From the NCBI RefSeq assembly GCF_023716945.1, contig NZ_JAMQQF010000006.1, positions 1-46,997 on the forward strand: a stretch of DNA of 46,997 nucleotides, given 5' to 3'. This document shows positions 15,431-23,208 of the stretch, one piece after another; the stretch's first letter is position 1, and every line of letters begins with the position of its first letter. This DNA is from Frankia sp. AiPs1. Its GTDB lineage: Bacteria; Actinomycetota; Actinomycetes; Frankiales; Frankiaceae. The translations under genes and the position numbers were made by a program. The notes under the pieces were generated by a model. That model was not told the DNA's origin. It saw nothing but the letters and a program-made list of their open reading frames with translations, and did no database searches.

Positions 15431-16490
15431 CACACCGTCCACGGCCCACGTGCCGTCCACAGCCGAGACGCCGTCCACGGCCGAGACGCCGTCCACGGCC
15501 GAGACGCCGTCCACAGGCGAGGCTTCGTCCACAGCCGAGGCGTCGTCCCTCCCGCCCGGGCTGCGTCTCGACATCCAGGATGGTCCCAACCCGTGGACCG
15601 GGCTCGGCCTGCCCACCTCCGCCCACCGGTTCAGCTTCGTGCTGATCTCCGACCGCACCGGTGGCGCTCGGCCCGGCGTCTTCGAACGTGGCCTGGCCGT
15701 GACCGACCTGCTGGCGCCCAGCTTCGCCATTCAGCTCGGCGACATGATCGAGGGCTATACCAACGACCAGGCCGAACTGGACACGCAATGGGACCAGATC
15801 GACGCCATGTTCGCCGGGCTGACCACCAACGTGTTCCACGTGCCCGGCAACCATGACGTCTCCTCCGACTTCCAGTTGCAGACCTGGCGCCGCCGCTACG
15901 GCCGCACCTACTTCCACTTCCGCTATCAGGACGCCTTGTTCCTGCAGCTCGACACGCAGGACACCCCCGACGTGATCCCCGCCGAGGCGCTCGAAGGCCT
16001 CGAGCGTTTCGCCCAGGCGCAGAGCACCGATCCGATCGGGCTGCGAAAGAGCGTCGAGAACGCCCTGGACTGGGACGGCACCCAGCCCGCCAAGCTCGGT
16101 GCGGACCAACTCGCCTACGTCGAGGACGTGTTGCGGGAGAACGCCGACGTCCAGTGGACATTCCTGTCCATGCACATGCCGCTGTGGCAGGGCGACCACC
16201 CGGCCTGGCGGCGCATCCGAGCCGCGCTCGCCGACCGCCCATACCACGCTTTCGCCGGACACGTTCACAACTACAGACACGAACACATCGACGGCAACTC
16301 CCACGTCCGCCTCGGACCCACCGGCGGACTCTGGGTCCTCGGCGGCCCCGAAGGCAACTTCGACCACGTGACCCAGGTCACCGTCACCGACCACGGCCCG
16401 ATCCTCGTCAACGTCCTGCTCGAAGGCGTCCGCGACGTCGACGGCCAACCCGTGCTCCCCCTCGCCACCCGCACCGTGCCGATCATGTAG
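15423..16490 (+). CDS. Metallophosphoesterase with repeat-rich N-terminal tail
   Basis: This 355-aa calcineurin-type phosphoesterase is the last gene of the operon. Residues 1-42 are a PSTAET-type tandem repeat (18-bp DNA unit, 15431-15549). The catalytic domain follows: FVLISDRTGG at 73-81, QLGDMIEG at 104-111, GNHD at 142-145, a later HMPLW and GHVHNY. The first motif is D-R-T where D-x-H is usual, so one metal ligand is missing. This variant may still work as a monoesterase. There is no signal peptide. The ATG overlaps the upstream HAD stop by eight bases, so it is coupled. A terminator hairpin follows 12 bp after its stop. Confidence 0.92.
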   Translation: MTDTPSTAHVPSTAETPSTAETPSTAETPSTGEASSTAEASSLPPGLRLDIQDGPNPWTGLGLPTSAHRFSFVLISDRTGGARPGVFERGLAVTDLLAPSFAIQLGDMIEGYTNDQAELDTQWDQIDAMFAGLTTNVFHVPGNHDVSSDFQLQTWRRRYGRTYFHFRYQDALFLQLDTQDTPDVIPAEALEGLERFAQAQSTDPIGLRKSVENALDWDGTQPAKLGADQLAYVEDVLRENADVQWTFLSMHMPLWQGDHPAWRRIRAALADRPYHAFAGHVHNYRHEHIDGNSHVRLGPTGGLWVLGGPEGNFDHVTQVTVTDHGPILVNVLLEGVRDVDGQPVLPLATRTVPIM

Positions 16491-16502
16491 CGCACGTCGA
16501 GA

Positions 16503-16542
16503 GGGGAGGCCGACGGGCCCGCCCGGGCCCGCCCGCCTCCCC
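16503..16542. terminator. Hairpin terminator between convergent genes
   Basis: GGGGAGGC at 16503-16510 pairs with GCCTCCCC at 16535-16542, and the intervening GGGCCCGCCCGGGCCC can fold into an inner stem. GTTGTTCT follows on the plus strand. The position, 12 bp after the phosphoesterase stop and 58 bp before the stress-protein stop on the other strand, suits a bidirectional terminator. Confidence 0.8.
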
Positions 16543-16599
16543 GTTGTTCTGCCCGCAGCACCGGGCGACGCCGTTGCTGCCCGCGCTGACCGGCCCGGA

Positions 16600-17088
16600 T
16601 CAGTCGCGCTGGTGGACGACCAGCACAGCGCCGGGGGCGTGGGCGACGACGGAGGTGGCCACGCTGCCGAGCAGGTGGCCGGCCAGCCGGGAGTGCCGAT
16701 GGGCGCCGAGAACGATGAGCTCCGCCTGGCGCTCGGCGGCGGTGGCGATGATGCCCTTCCAGGTCGGTGCCGCCTGGACGGTGGCGCTCTGGGCGCGGAA
16801 TCCGGCGGCGTCCGCAAGGTGGGCACCGTGCGCGGCGATGTCGGCCGCGGCCTTCTCGACCTCGGCGGCACTGTTCGCGTCGAAATGCTGCGAGCCGACC
16901 GGGGTGAATCCGACATCGGCCGGCTGCCAGGCGCACAGGACGAGCGCCTCGCGTCCGGGCGGAAGCTGCGTTGCGGCGTACTGGATGGCGTAGCCGGCAA
17001 TGTCACTGCCGTCGTAGGCGAACAGCACCGGGCCGGTGCGGCCGGCTTGGGCACCGGGCTGCACGGCGTCCGGGTGGGGTGAGGTCAT
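16600..17088 (-). CDS. Universal stress protein (UspA domain)
   Basis: This is a 162-aa single-domain UspA protein. The N-terminal strand GPVLFAYDGSDIAGYAIQYA includes the conserved Asp. The C-terminal nucleotide-binding signature LGAHRHSRLAGHLLGSVATS fits the G-2x-G-9x-G-S pattern, so it is of the ATP-binding type. The ATG at 17088 is chosen because it lies one base after the stop of the MFS gene, and an upstream extension would run into that gene. The pair is therefore an operon in the order exporter then stress protein. USPs of this type bind ATP and modulate stress responses, and a direct link to the exporter is only inferred from position. Confidence 0.93.
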   Translation of the reverse strand: MTSPHPDAVQPGAQAGRTGPVLFAYDGSDIAGYAIQYAATQLPPGREALVLCAWQPADVGFTPVGSQHFDANSAAEVEKAAADIAAHGAHLADAAGFRAQSATVQAAPTWKGIIATAAERQAELIVLGAHRHSRLAGHLLGSVATSVVAHAPGAVLVVHQRD

Positions 17089-17089
17089 G

Positions 17090-18589
17090 TCAGTCGACGC
17101 TTTCCGGGACGGGGAGGGCGAGGTCCAGATCATCCAGGTCGGTTCGGCGGACTCTGGCCAGCAGCGGGGGAGAGTACCAGGCCGGACGCAGGGCACCCAG
17201 GAACGTGTCGACGTCGGGGGCCTGCGGGCGGGCACCGCTCAGGGCGTAGATCGCGATGCCGATGGCGCCGCCGACGAGGGCCAGGCCAAGGCCGATCCAC
17301 AGGGCGATGTTCGTTCCCTCGTTGAGGTCGCCGGTCACCGTGGCCGCGAAATGGGCGAAGATCGGCGCGATCATGAAGGCGGCGACCGCACGGAGCAGTT
17401 CGACCAGGGCGAACACGCGCTGAAGGTTGGCGGACGGCAGGGAGAAACCGGCCACGAACAACGCCGGCGCGACCGTGGCGCCGAGAGCGAGCCCGGTCAG
17501 TGCCGAGCCGACCAGCGCCAGCGGCTGGCTCGCCGGCATCGCGAACCAGAAGACCAGGATTCCGGCGGCGAGCAGGACCATGCCCACGAGCGGCATGTAG
17601 TGCACGGCACGCCGGGTGATGACGAAGCCGAACGCGATCGCGGCGATCACCGCGCCGCCGAGTTCGGGCAGGTAGAGCAGCCCGACGCGCACCGGGCCGT
17701 ATTTCTCCGCGAGCACCGCGGCGGTCAGTCCCGTCGCGGACACCGACGCCGCCGCGGCGAACAGCGCGATCACCACGCCCGCGACCGGAATCGAGCTGGT
17801 GAGCATCTCCCGGACCATCAGCAGCGGCTGCGAGGCCCGGTACTGGTAAACGACGAGGACGACGATCAGTGCCAGCCCGCCGAGCAGCGGTGCGATCACC
17901 TCGACGTCCAGGATGCTGTGGCTGGTCAGTTCGGACGCGCCCAGGAAGGCCGCCAGGCTGCCGACCGCGGACAGCGCGATCGCCGGCAGGTCGCGCGGGG
18001 CATCGGGGTTCGCCGGCGGTGCGTCCTCGAAGGTGAGCACGACCAGCAGCAGCGCCAGCACCGAGACCCCGGTGACGACCCAGAACAGCGGTCGCCAGGC
18101 GTTGGCGTCAGCCTGCAGACCACCGATGAACGGGCCGAGCGCGACCGCGCCGAAGATACCCATATTCATGATCATGACGGTGGTGCGCAGCTTCTCGCGC
18201 GGGTAGCCGATCGCCAGCGCAGGGGCCGCAGCGATCAGCAGCATGCTGGTGGCGAGGCCCTGCAACAGGTGGCCGACGATGAACATGGCCGCGTCCTGTG
18301 CCGCCGCCGTCAGCACTGATCCGACGACGAGCACAACCGCGTAGACGAGCAGCATCCGCCTTTGCGGCAGGTGCAGACCCAGCTGGACGGCGAGCACCGT
18401 CCCCAGCGCGTAGGCCGCGTTACCCAGGCCCGAGCTGATGCTCATCGTCTGCGCGCTCATGTGCAGTTGCTTGGCGACGATCGGCGCCAACGGCTCCAGC
18501 GCGGCCGACAGAGCCAGGTAGGGAATAAGTGCGAATATCACCATGGCTGCGGACGCCGCGTATCTGCCAGCAAGAGGACCTTGACGCAT
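17090..18589 (-). CDS. MFS transporter, 14-helix drug exporter type
   Basis: This is a 499-aa membrane protein with about 12-14 hydrophobic spans (for example LAGRYAASAAMVIFALIPYL, MLLVYAVVLVVGSVLTAAAQ and the last IALWIGLGLALVGGAIGIAI). The overall layout matches the EmrB/QacA drug:proton antiporter branch. The substrate cannot be predicted. The ATG at 18589 is preferred for its AGAAGG at a spacing of six. Upstream in-frame ATGs at 18622 and 18721 lack good ribosome sites. The C-terminal 50 residues are soluble and acidic. Its stop is one base before the stress-protein start. Confidence 0.9.
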   Translation of the reverse strand: MRQGPLAGRYAASAAMVIFALIPYLALSAALEPLAPIVAKQLHMSAQTMSISSGLGNAAYALGTVLAVQLGLHLPQRRMLLVYAVVLVVGSVLTAAAQDAAMFIVGHLLQGLATSMLLIAAAPALAIGYPREKLRTTVMIMNMGIFGAVALGPFIGGLQADANAWRPLFWVVTGVSVLALLLVVLTFEDAPPANPDAPRDLPAIALSAVGSLAAFLGASELTSHSILDVEVIAPLLGGLALIVVLVVYQYRASQPLLMVREMLTSSIPVAGVVIALFAAAASVSATGLTAAVLAEKYGPVRVGLLYLPELGGAVIAAIAFGFVITRRAVHYMPLVGMVLLAAGILVFWFAMPASQPLALVGSALTGLALGATVAPALFVAGFSLPSANLQRVFALVELLRAVAAFMIAPIFAHFAATVTGDLNEGTNIALWIGLGLALVGGAIGIAIYALSGARPQAPDVDTFLGALRPAWYSPPLLARVRRTDLDDLDLALPVPESVD

Positions 18590-19410
18590 CAATACCTTCT
18601 GATTTAGACGTGCGGAATCCATGGGAGGGATCGGGGTGGGACTGCGGACTTTCTCCCGATCCTTCTCTCGTCCCCGGCCGAACGAACAGAGGGGTGGGCA
18701 GACTGTGAGAATCGTTACCATTGACTAAATACCGGCTTCGCCAGGAATACCTGAAGCGCCGCCGGCATTCGCCGCTCGCTTCCGGCCCGGCCTCGGCTTC
18801 GGTCCTCGCTCCGGACGGTCGGGGTTTCGGTCCATGGTCCGGCTCGGGCCTCAGCGCTGGACCCGGCTGCGACCTCGGCCTTTGCTCGGCTGGGTCGGCC
18901 CTCGGCGGGACGGGGGCCGTCCGACTGGGCGGTTGGCGGGCGGGGTGGGTGCCGTGTGCGTCCGCCAACGCGGTGGCGGCGGACCGAGCGGTCCCGGCCG
19001 GACGGGCCGTTGCCGCCCGGAGTGGAGTCCACGCCCGCGGTATACGGAGCCGCCGAAGCCGCCGAAGCCGCCGGACCGGGCCGCGGGCCGGCGCCGGCGG
19101 TGCAGCAGCCACCCGGCCGCTGCCGGCGGATCCGACCAGCCGGATTTCTGGCGACGCCGACGCCGACGCCGACGGCGACGGCGACGGCGACGGCGACGGG
19201 AAATCCGAGTCGTCGAAGTCGACGCCCGCGGGGCCCTTCGGCTACCGAAATCCCGTCAACAAATTCCTACGAAAACGCTACGCAACTACCCGCCGAATCC
19301 GCGGATGCGTCAACTACTCAACACCGGAGAGCCTAACCGTTCGCCGACTCGGATTATATATTTTTGATTGATCTCGATGAGACTGCCGAATGCCTTCCTG
19401 GCGGCAGTGA
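18590..19410. other. Gene-poor interval with simple-sequence repeats
   Basis: No convincing gene is visible in about 820 bp. Several open frames exist on both strands but they translate to Arg/Ser/Gly/Pro-rich low complexity without family resemblance. 18750-19120 is rich in loose CCTCGGC and GCCGAAGCC repeats. 19200-19370 is markedly more AT-rich than the rest of the window (TTATATATTTTTGATTG near 19354-19370), which could mark a promoter or foreign DNA. The region just upstream of 18622 should contain the exporter promoter. Confidence 0.5.
19153..19200 (+). repeat. Hexanucleotide tandem repeat (GACGSC) x8
   Basis: There are eight contiguous hexamers: three GACGCC, four GACGGC and a final GACGGG. 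It lies in the gene-poor interval, directly before the AT-rich segment, and a slippage origin is likely. Confidence 0.9.
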
Positions 19411-19923
19411 GACCGATCGAGAACAGCACGCCCCAACCTTTTCCCGGTCCTGACGGCGCGTACCGGTCTGGGCCGATCACAACTGTCCGTCACGATCGCT
19501 CGTCTCGTCTCCCGCGGCCTGGTGGCTCTGGCCGAACGGGCACGGCGAGGCAGGAACGCTGTCTACCGTCTCCTGTTCGCCGAGAAAGAGCGTCCGGACA
19601 GCCGGACCCAGAACGCGCCGACTGGTACCGATCATGACGCGCAGAGCGTCCGGTCTGCCGGGACCCTCCCTGGTGGTTCTCCCCGGAAAAACCCTGTCGC
19701 GCGAGCGCGCCAGGCAGCATCGAAGATCAGAAGGACAGGGCCCACGATCCTGCCCCCGTCGAACGCGCCGACGAATCGGCTACGCCCTGCACCACGGCCT
19801 GACCTGTCGGCCTTGCCGGAACCACCGGCGTGGGCCGTTTTGGCCGCCAGGGAGCAACTGGGCCGGTTCGCGTCCCCGTTGTCTGTGGCCGCCGTGGCTC
19901 GGACGATCGCAGGTGCGGCATGA
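19411..19923 (+). pseudogene. HTH-domain gene relic without a start codon
   Basis: The frame is open for 171 codons with good third-position GC. It encodes FPVLTARTGLGRSQLSVTIA, then LVSRGLVALAERARRGRNAV and YRLLF, a winged-HTH/MarR-like pattern. A disordered middle follows, and the end reads PPAWAVLAAREQLGRFASPL. There is no usable start: the frame is closed by TGA at 19408-19410 and the HTH begins within a few codons. The overlapping frame from ATG 19377 (MRLPNAFLAAVRPIENSTPQ, then PFP) could supply the missing N-terminus if one frameshift near 19435 is allowed. The stop overlaps the ATG of the next gene (ATGA), which suggests the two were once a coupled pair. Confidence 0.5.
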
Positions 19924-20303
19924 GGCTCACCCCCACGCAGCGCACCGCGGTCATGGTCCGGCTCTGCCATGAACTCGGCGAGGGGCGCCCGGCCACCCGC
20001 GAGCAGATCATCAGGGACCTGTACGGCGCCCCGATCGTGGCCAACAACGGCGTCACCCCGACCGACGTCGCCGTCACCCTGGCGTCGCCCGCGGCGCCCG
20101 TGTTCGCCGGCCCGACCGTGCCTGACCACTAGGACGTCATCGTCGATCAGGAACCTGATTCCGTCGTCAGCTTCGCTGAAGCTGCTGCCAGGCTCGGCCT
20201 GTCCGTGGGCACCGTGCGCCGCCACTGCGCCCCCTCGTCCCGCAAGCTCCTACGCGTCGGCACCGGGGTGAGCCTGGCATCCGTAGACGCCCTGGCAGGC
20301 TGA
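19920..20303 (+). pseudogene. Small two-part protein gene interrupted by an amber codon
   Basis: From the ATG at 19920, which overlaps the previous TGA, the frame encodes 70 residues (MRLTPTQRTAVMVRLCHELG ... FAGPTVPDH). TAG follows at 20130-20132, and then a further 56 codons in the same frame end at TGA 20301. The downstream part reads DVIVDQEPDSVVSFAEAAAR, LGLSVGTVRRHC and LLRVGTGVSLASVDALAG. This looks like an excisionase/MerR-type small HTH and keeps coding-like third positions. A single base change would restore one 127-aa protein. It is probably a recently inactivated gene. Readthrough or an internal start are less likely alternatives. Confidence 0.6.
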
Positions 20304-20315
20304 TCGGACGGTCGG

Positions 20316-20365
20316 ACGACGTCCACCAGGACAATGCGTTCGGGCCTGGTCCTGGTGGGCGTCGT
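20316..20365. terminator. Long hairpin between convergent genes
   Basis: ACGACGTCCACCAGGAC at 20316-20332 pairs with GTCCTGGTGGGCGTCGT at 20349-20365 over 17 bp, with one T-G wobble and a 16-nt loop. It sits between the stops of the plus-strand gene (20303) and the minus-strand gene (20372), so it should act as a terminator in both directions. Confidence 0.8.
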
Positions 20366-20371
20366 TGCAGG

Positions 20372-20644
20372 TCAGACGGACTCCTCGTTTGCCGTCTCCC
20401 TCATCCTGCGTGCGGGGAGCCGCGCGACAACGTCCGCCAGAACGTCACCGGGGCTTCGGGAGCCCCCGTTGGCCGTGTCGACCGACCCGCCCGGGTAGAA
20501 CAGGCGGACCCGCGCGGCGCTCGGTATGGCGTCATGCAGCCGGCGGGCGATCTTCACGGGGTCATATTCCGGCTCGCTGTCGTCCACGATCACATGAGCG
20601 CTCGCACGGTCGGGATTCGCGAAGTCGATGATGACCATCGTCAT
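20372..20644 (-). CDS. Small unrecognised protein, 90 aa
   Basis: The protein begins MTMVIIDFANPDRASAHVIV and contains EPEYDPVKIARRLHDAIPSA and ARVRLFYPGGSVDT, a compact alpha/beta pattern with no signal peptide or membrane span. The ATG at 20644 overlaps the TGA of the upstream frame (ATGA), which is good support for the start. I do not recognise the family. It is coupled to the frameshifted gene upstream and lies in a cluster of small genes beside the XRE/Nudix pair, so a shared accessory function is possible. Confidence 0.75.
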   Translation of the reverse strand: MTMVIIDFANPDRASAHVIVDDSEPEYDPVKIARRLHDAIPSAARVRLFYPGGSVDTANGGSRSPGDVLADVVARLPARRMRETANEESV

Positions 20645-20957
20645 GTTGCCTCCCCGTCCCCCGAAGCATCGCTCTCCGGCGGGTCGGGTGCCCCCTGAAA
20701 GATCAGCATCGCGGCGCCGACGTGCGTGACTGTTTCGACCAGTGGGACATCACCAGGTAGGTAGGGGCCAGGGCCGATGTCAGCGCCGACGCGGTGACTC
20801 CCTGGTCGATGACCGCCGTGTGCCTGCCGCTGATCCGGGAGTAGTGAACCGAGATCCCCGGCATGGCCGGGAGCTGTACCGGATAGGTCGGATCTGGGGG
20901 CGCCGCATCGTCCGCGGTCTCGGCCGCGTCCGCCTGGCGGGTCCGCTGCTTGGTCAC
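20641..20957 (-). pseudogene. Small protein gene with an apparent -1 frameshift
   Basis: From the GTG at 20957 the frame encodes MTKQRTRQADAAETADDAAP ... GISVHYSRISGRHTAVIDQG, VTASALTSALAPTYLVMSHW SKQ, and then a short nonsense tail stopping at 20703. The overlapping frame continues sensibly as VTHVGAAMLIFQGAPDPPES DASGDGEAT and ends at 20641, overlapping the next start (ATGA). Joining the two at the codons for SKQ/VTH near 20728, by a -1 shift, gives a 105-aa protein. Either the gene is mutated, or the base call is wrong, or the shift is programmed. The site (TCG AAA CAG) is not a canonical slippery heptamer. The function is unknown. Confidence 0.55.
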
Positions 20958-21157
20958 GGTCGCATACCTTCGTCCCCCTGGTCAGCCATTCCGTCTGCCC
21001 TCCCGGTGCACGTTGAGGGCACCGGGCACGCCCGCCTGTAGCTGAAGCGCGCCCGGTGCCAGCAGGCGCCCCGCCCGGGGGTCGATGCTGGGGATAGCTG
21101 CCCGGACGGAACGCCACACGAGCGTCACGCAGCACGCCGGACACGGCTACCGCCCGC

Positions 21158-21964
21158 ATGGGACGGTCGGGGACGTCCTACGCCTACAGCGTCCCCAAGT
21201 GTCCCATCGGAGTCGGCATACGAAATGAGCGCCTCTATTCGGCGTTAATAACGAAGCATTGGAAGCACGCCGACTTCGCCGATGCCTTGGGGGTAGATCA
21301 GAAGACCGTGGAGCGGTGGATCTCGAAGGGGCGCACGCCGCATCGCAGGACCGCGATAGAAGCCGCAGCGCTACTGAAGGAGAACCCCGCCTATCTCTGG
21401 CCAGACCTTGGCAACCGGCCCGATCAGGACGGGAACCGTGGCGAGGTAGTTACGGTCTACACCGAGCGAAGCGCGGTCCCGAAGTCACTATGGCTGTCGC
21501 TTTTGGATCAGGCTAAAGAGAGTGTCAATATTCTCGTCTACGCTGGCCTTCACCTTCCCGAAGCTAATCCGAACTGGGTTCGGGAGCTACGCCGAAAGTG
21601 CGAGGATTCGGTTTCGATGCGAATTGCCTTCGGGGATCCGAATTCCGAACAGGTGAAAATCCGGGGAGGCGAGGAAGGTGTCGGGGCCGGGATGGCGGCC
21701 CGGATCAGATACGCCCTGGCGTGGTACCAACCGCTGTTCGGCTGCGAGAACCTGGAAATCGGGTTCCACTCCACAGTCCTGTACAACTCGATCTTGCGGT
21801 TCGATGACGAGATGCTCGTCAACCCACACGTGCTGGGGATGCCTGCGTTCCGCGCCCCTGTGCTGCACCTACGCAGGATCCCGGGTGGGCCGCTGTTCGA
21901 GACGTACGCCGAGTGCTTCGAGAACGTGTGGAAGACCTGTCGCCCCTACGAAGAGGGAGAGTAG
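21158..21964 (+). CDS. XRE-family regulator with PLD-like C-terminal domain
   Basis: This 268-aa protein has an N-terminal HTH (ALITKHWKHADFADALGVDQ, then KTVERWISKGRTPHRRTAIE). The larger C-terminal domain has ILVYAGLHLPEANPNWVREL, RIAFGDPNSEQVKIRGGEEG, FHSTVLYNSILRFDDEMLVN and HLRRIPGGPLFETY. This domain resembles a degenerate phospholipase-D/HKD-like fold common in actinobacterial XRE proteins, and the lysine of an active HKD motif is not obvious. Relatives typically start near GVGIRNERL, but here that point has ATC, so the ATG at 21158 is used, adding 17 residues. Its stop is two bases before the Nudix GTG. It is probably a regulator or sensor working with the Nudix enzyme. Confidence 0.85.
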   Translation: MGRSGTSYAYSVPKCPIGVGIRNERLYSALITKHWKHADFADALGVDQKTVERWISKGRTPHRRTAIEAAALLKENPAYLWPDLGNRPDQDGNRGEVVTVYTERSAVPKSLWLSLLDQAKESVNILVYAGLHLPEANPNWVRELRRKCEDSVSMRIAFGDPNSEQVKIRGGEEGVGAGMAARIRYALAWYQPLFGCENLEIGFHSTVLYNSILRFDDEMLVNPHVLGMPAFRAPVLHLRRIPGGPLFETYAECFENVWKTCRPYEEGE

Positions 21965-21966
21965 AC

Positions 21967-22434
21967 GTGCCTCGCAAGGACTACCTCAACGACCCGAGCG
22001 CACCCGCCGCAAACAGCATCGTTCCCGCGGTAAGCGCCATCGTGACAGACGACCGGGGGGCTCTACTCCTTATTCATCGGACCGACAATAAGTACTGGTC
22101 GATTCCGGGGGGAGGCATCGAGCCTGGCGAGACCGTGCGGCAGGCAACCGCCCGCGAGGTCAAGGAGGAGACGGGTATCGACATCGAGGTAATCGGCATC
22201 GTCGGCATCTTCTCCGACCCCGGGCATGTGGCGGCCTACGACGACGGCGAGGTTCGCCAGGAGTTCTCTATCTGCTTCACCACCCGCATCCTAGGAGGCG
22301 AGATAGCTACGAGCTCGGAGTCATCGGAAGTCCGCTTCGTGGCGCCCCAGGAAATAGGCGAATATCGAATTCACGAGTCCCTACGGGTGCGCATCGATCA
22401 GTACCTAGCCGGGGGCGAGCCTTATATCAGCTAG
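21967..22434 (+). CDS. Nudix hydrolase
   Basis: This is a 155-aa Nudix protein. The Nudix box GGGIEPGETVRQATAREVKE ETG at about residues 47-69 matches GX5EX7REUXEEXGU in full, including the metal-binding Glu pair. It would hydrolyse a nucleoside diphosphate linked to another group. The GTG start is placed two bases after the XRE stop with GAGGGAGAG upstream, inside the XRE gene. The same gene pair (XRE with PLD-like domain, then Nudix) is recognised in other actinomycetes. The substrate is unknown. Confidence 0.92.
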   Translation: MPRKDYLNDPSAPAANSIVPAVSAIVTDDRGALLLIHRTDNKYWSIPGGGIEPGETVRQATAREVKEETGIDIEVIGIVGIFSDPGHVAAYDDGEVRQEFSICFTTRILGGEIATSSESSEVRFVAPQEIGEYRIHESLRVRIDQYLAGGEPYIS

Positions 22435-22726
22435 GCAATATGCGCTCGGCCCGGACTTCACTCTGTGGGACGGCACCGCACGCCGCATCGCCGCCAGCCT
22501 CACCGCCTGAGCCGACGGCATCGTCACTGCATCCCTCAGGCCACCTACCCGACCCGTTCCCAGCCGCCCAGGTCGCCCAGCTCCAAGCCGCCATCGCCGC
22601 CGCCCAACACCACCTCGACACCCAGCCAGGCCGAGACGCCCGCACCGCCGCCCTGTTCGCGATGGCCACACCCAGACACCCGAGCAGCAGTTCCATTCCG
22701 GCGGCGATGCGTTCGACTCGGTGGTC
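22435..22726. other. Interval with possible gene fragments
   Basis: No intact gene is seen. Directly after the Nudix stop, 24 codons (22439-22510) read YALGPDFTLWDGTARRIAAS LTA and then a stop, which looks like the C-terminal end of a lost protein. Further on, the plus strand could encode DPFPAAQVAQLQAAIAAAQH HLDTQP, again without a start. Both are compatible with debris from insertion or deletion events beside the XRE/Nudix pair. Confidence 0.3.
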
Positions 22727-23203
22727 TCAGCGCCGGGTCGGGTCGGCCGCGCCGGCTGACGGGTCGGCCGCTCGTAGGCGGGTGACGAGCTCGCGCAGGA
22801 GCGCGCGGGCGTGGGTCACGTCAGTGAGCGGGATGTCGACGAGCAGTTCGCGGTGGTCCTCGGCGGCGCGGGCGGCCATCCGGCTCAGGGCGTCGTGGCC
22901 GTGGTCGGTGAGCTGGAGCAGGCCGGCGGTCCGGTGGTCCGGGTTGGCGATGACGTGGGCGAGTCCGTCGTCGACGAGTTCGTTGGCCGTGCGTTGCACG
23001 GCCTGGCGGCTTAGGCCGAGTCGCCGGGCGGCGGCGGGCACGGTGAGCGGGGGCCCGGAAAGCACGCCGAGTAGCTGCCATTGGGCCTGGGTCCGCCCCT
23101 CGGCGGAGGCGACGCGCTGCCCCCAGCGCCGTAGCGCGCCGGCGGTCTCGTAGACGTCCGCGATCAGCAGGGCAAGTTCGTCCGCCACGGCCACCTCCAC
23201 CAT
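22727..23203 (-). CDS. MarR-family transcriptional regulator
   Basis: This is a 158-aa winged-helix regulator. The DNA-binding region reads TVPAAARRLGLSRQAVQRTA NELVDDGL, then the wing HVIANPDHRTAGLLQLTDHG. Flanking helices form the usual dimerisation domain (VADELALLIADVYETAGALR). The ATG at 23203 is preferred over further upstream in-frame codons because it lies just after a palindromic operator and matches family length. It is divergent from a DUF1398 gene fragment with two CAACATRTTG-type sites between them, so autoregulation and former control of that gene are likely. Confidence 0.92.
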   Translation of the reverse strand: MVEVAVADELALLIADVYETAGALRRWGQRVASAEGRTQAQWQLLGVLSGPPLTVPAAARRLGLSRQAVQRTANELVDDGLAHVIANPDHRTAGLLQLTDHGHDALSRMAARAAEDHRELLVDIPLTDVTHARALLRELVTRLRAADPSAGAADPTRR

Positions 23204-23208
23204 CTTGA

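Noticed and set aside
15431-15549. CRISPR array
   Set aside because: The 18-bp units are contiguous without spacers and lie in frame in a coding sequence. No array of repeats and unique spacers is seen anywhere in the window.
18721-19371. Plus-strand 216-aa protein from a TTG codon
   Set aside because: Translation is low-complexity Ser/Arg/Gly with a (DADADGDG) repeat and has no family resemblance or ribosome site.
19377-19637. Separate small protein starting MRLPNAFLAA
   Set aside because: After about 25 codons this frame loses sense while the overlapping frame shows the HTH. It is better taken as part of a frameshifted relic.
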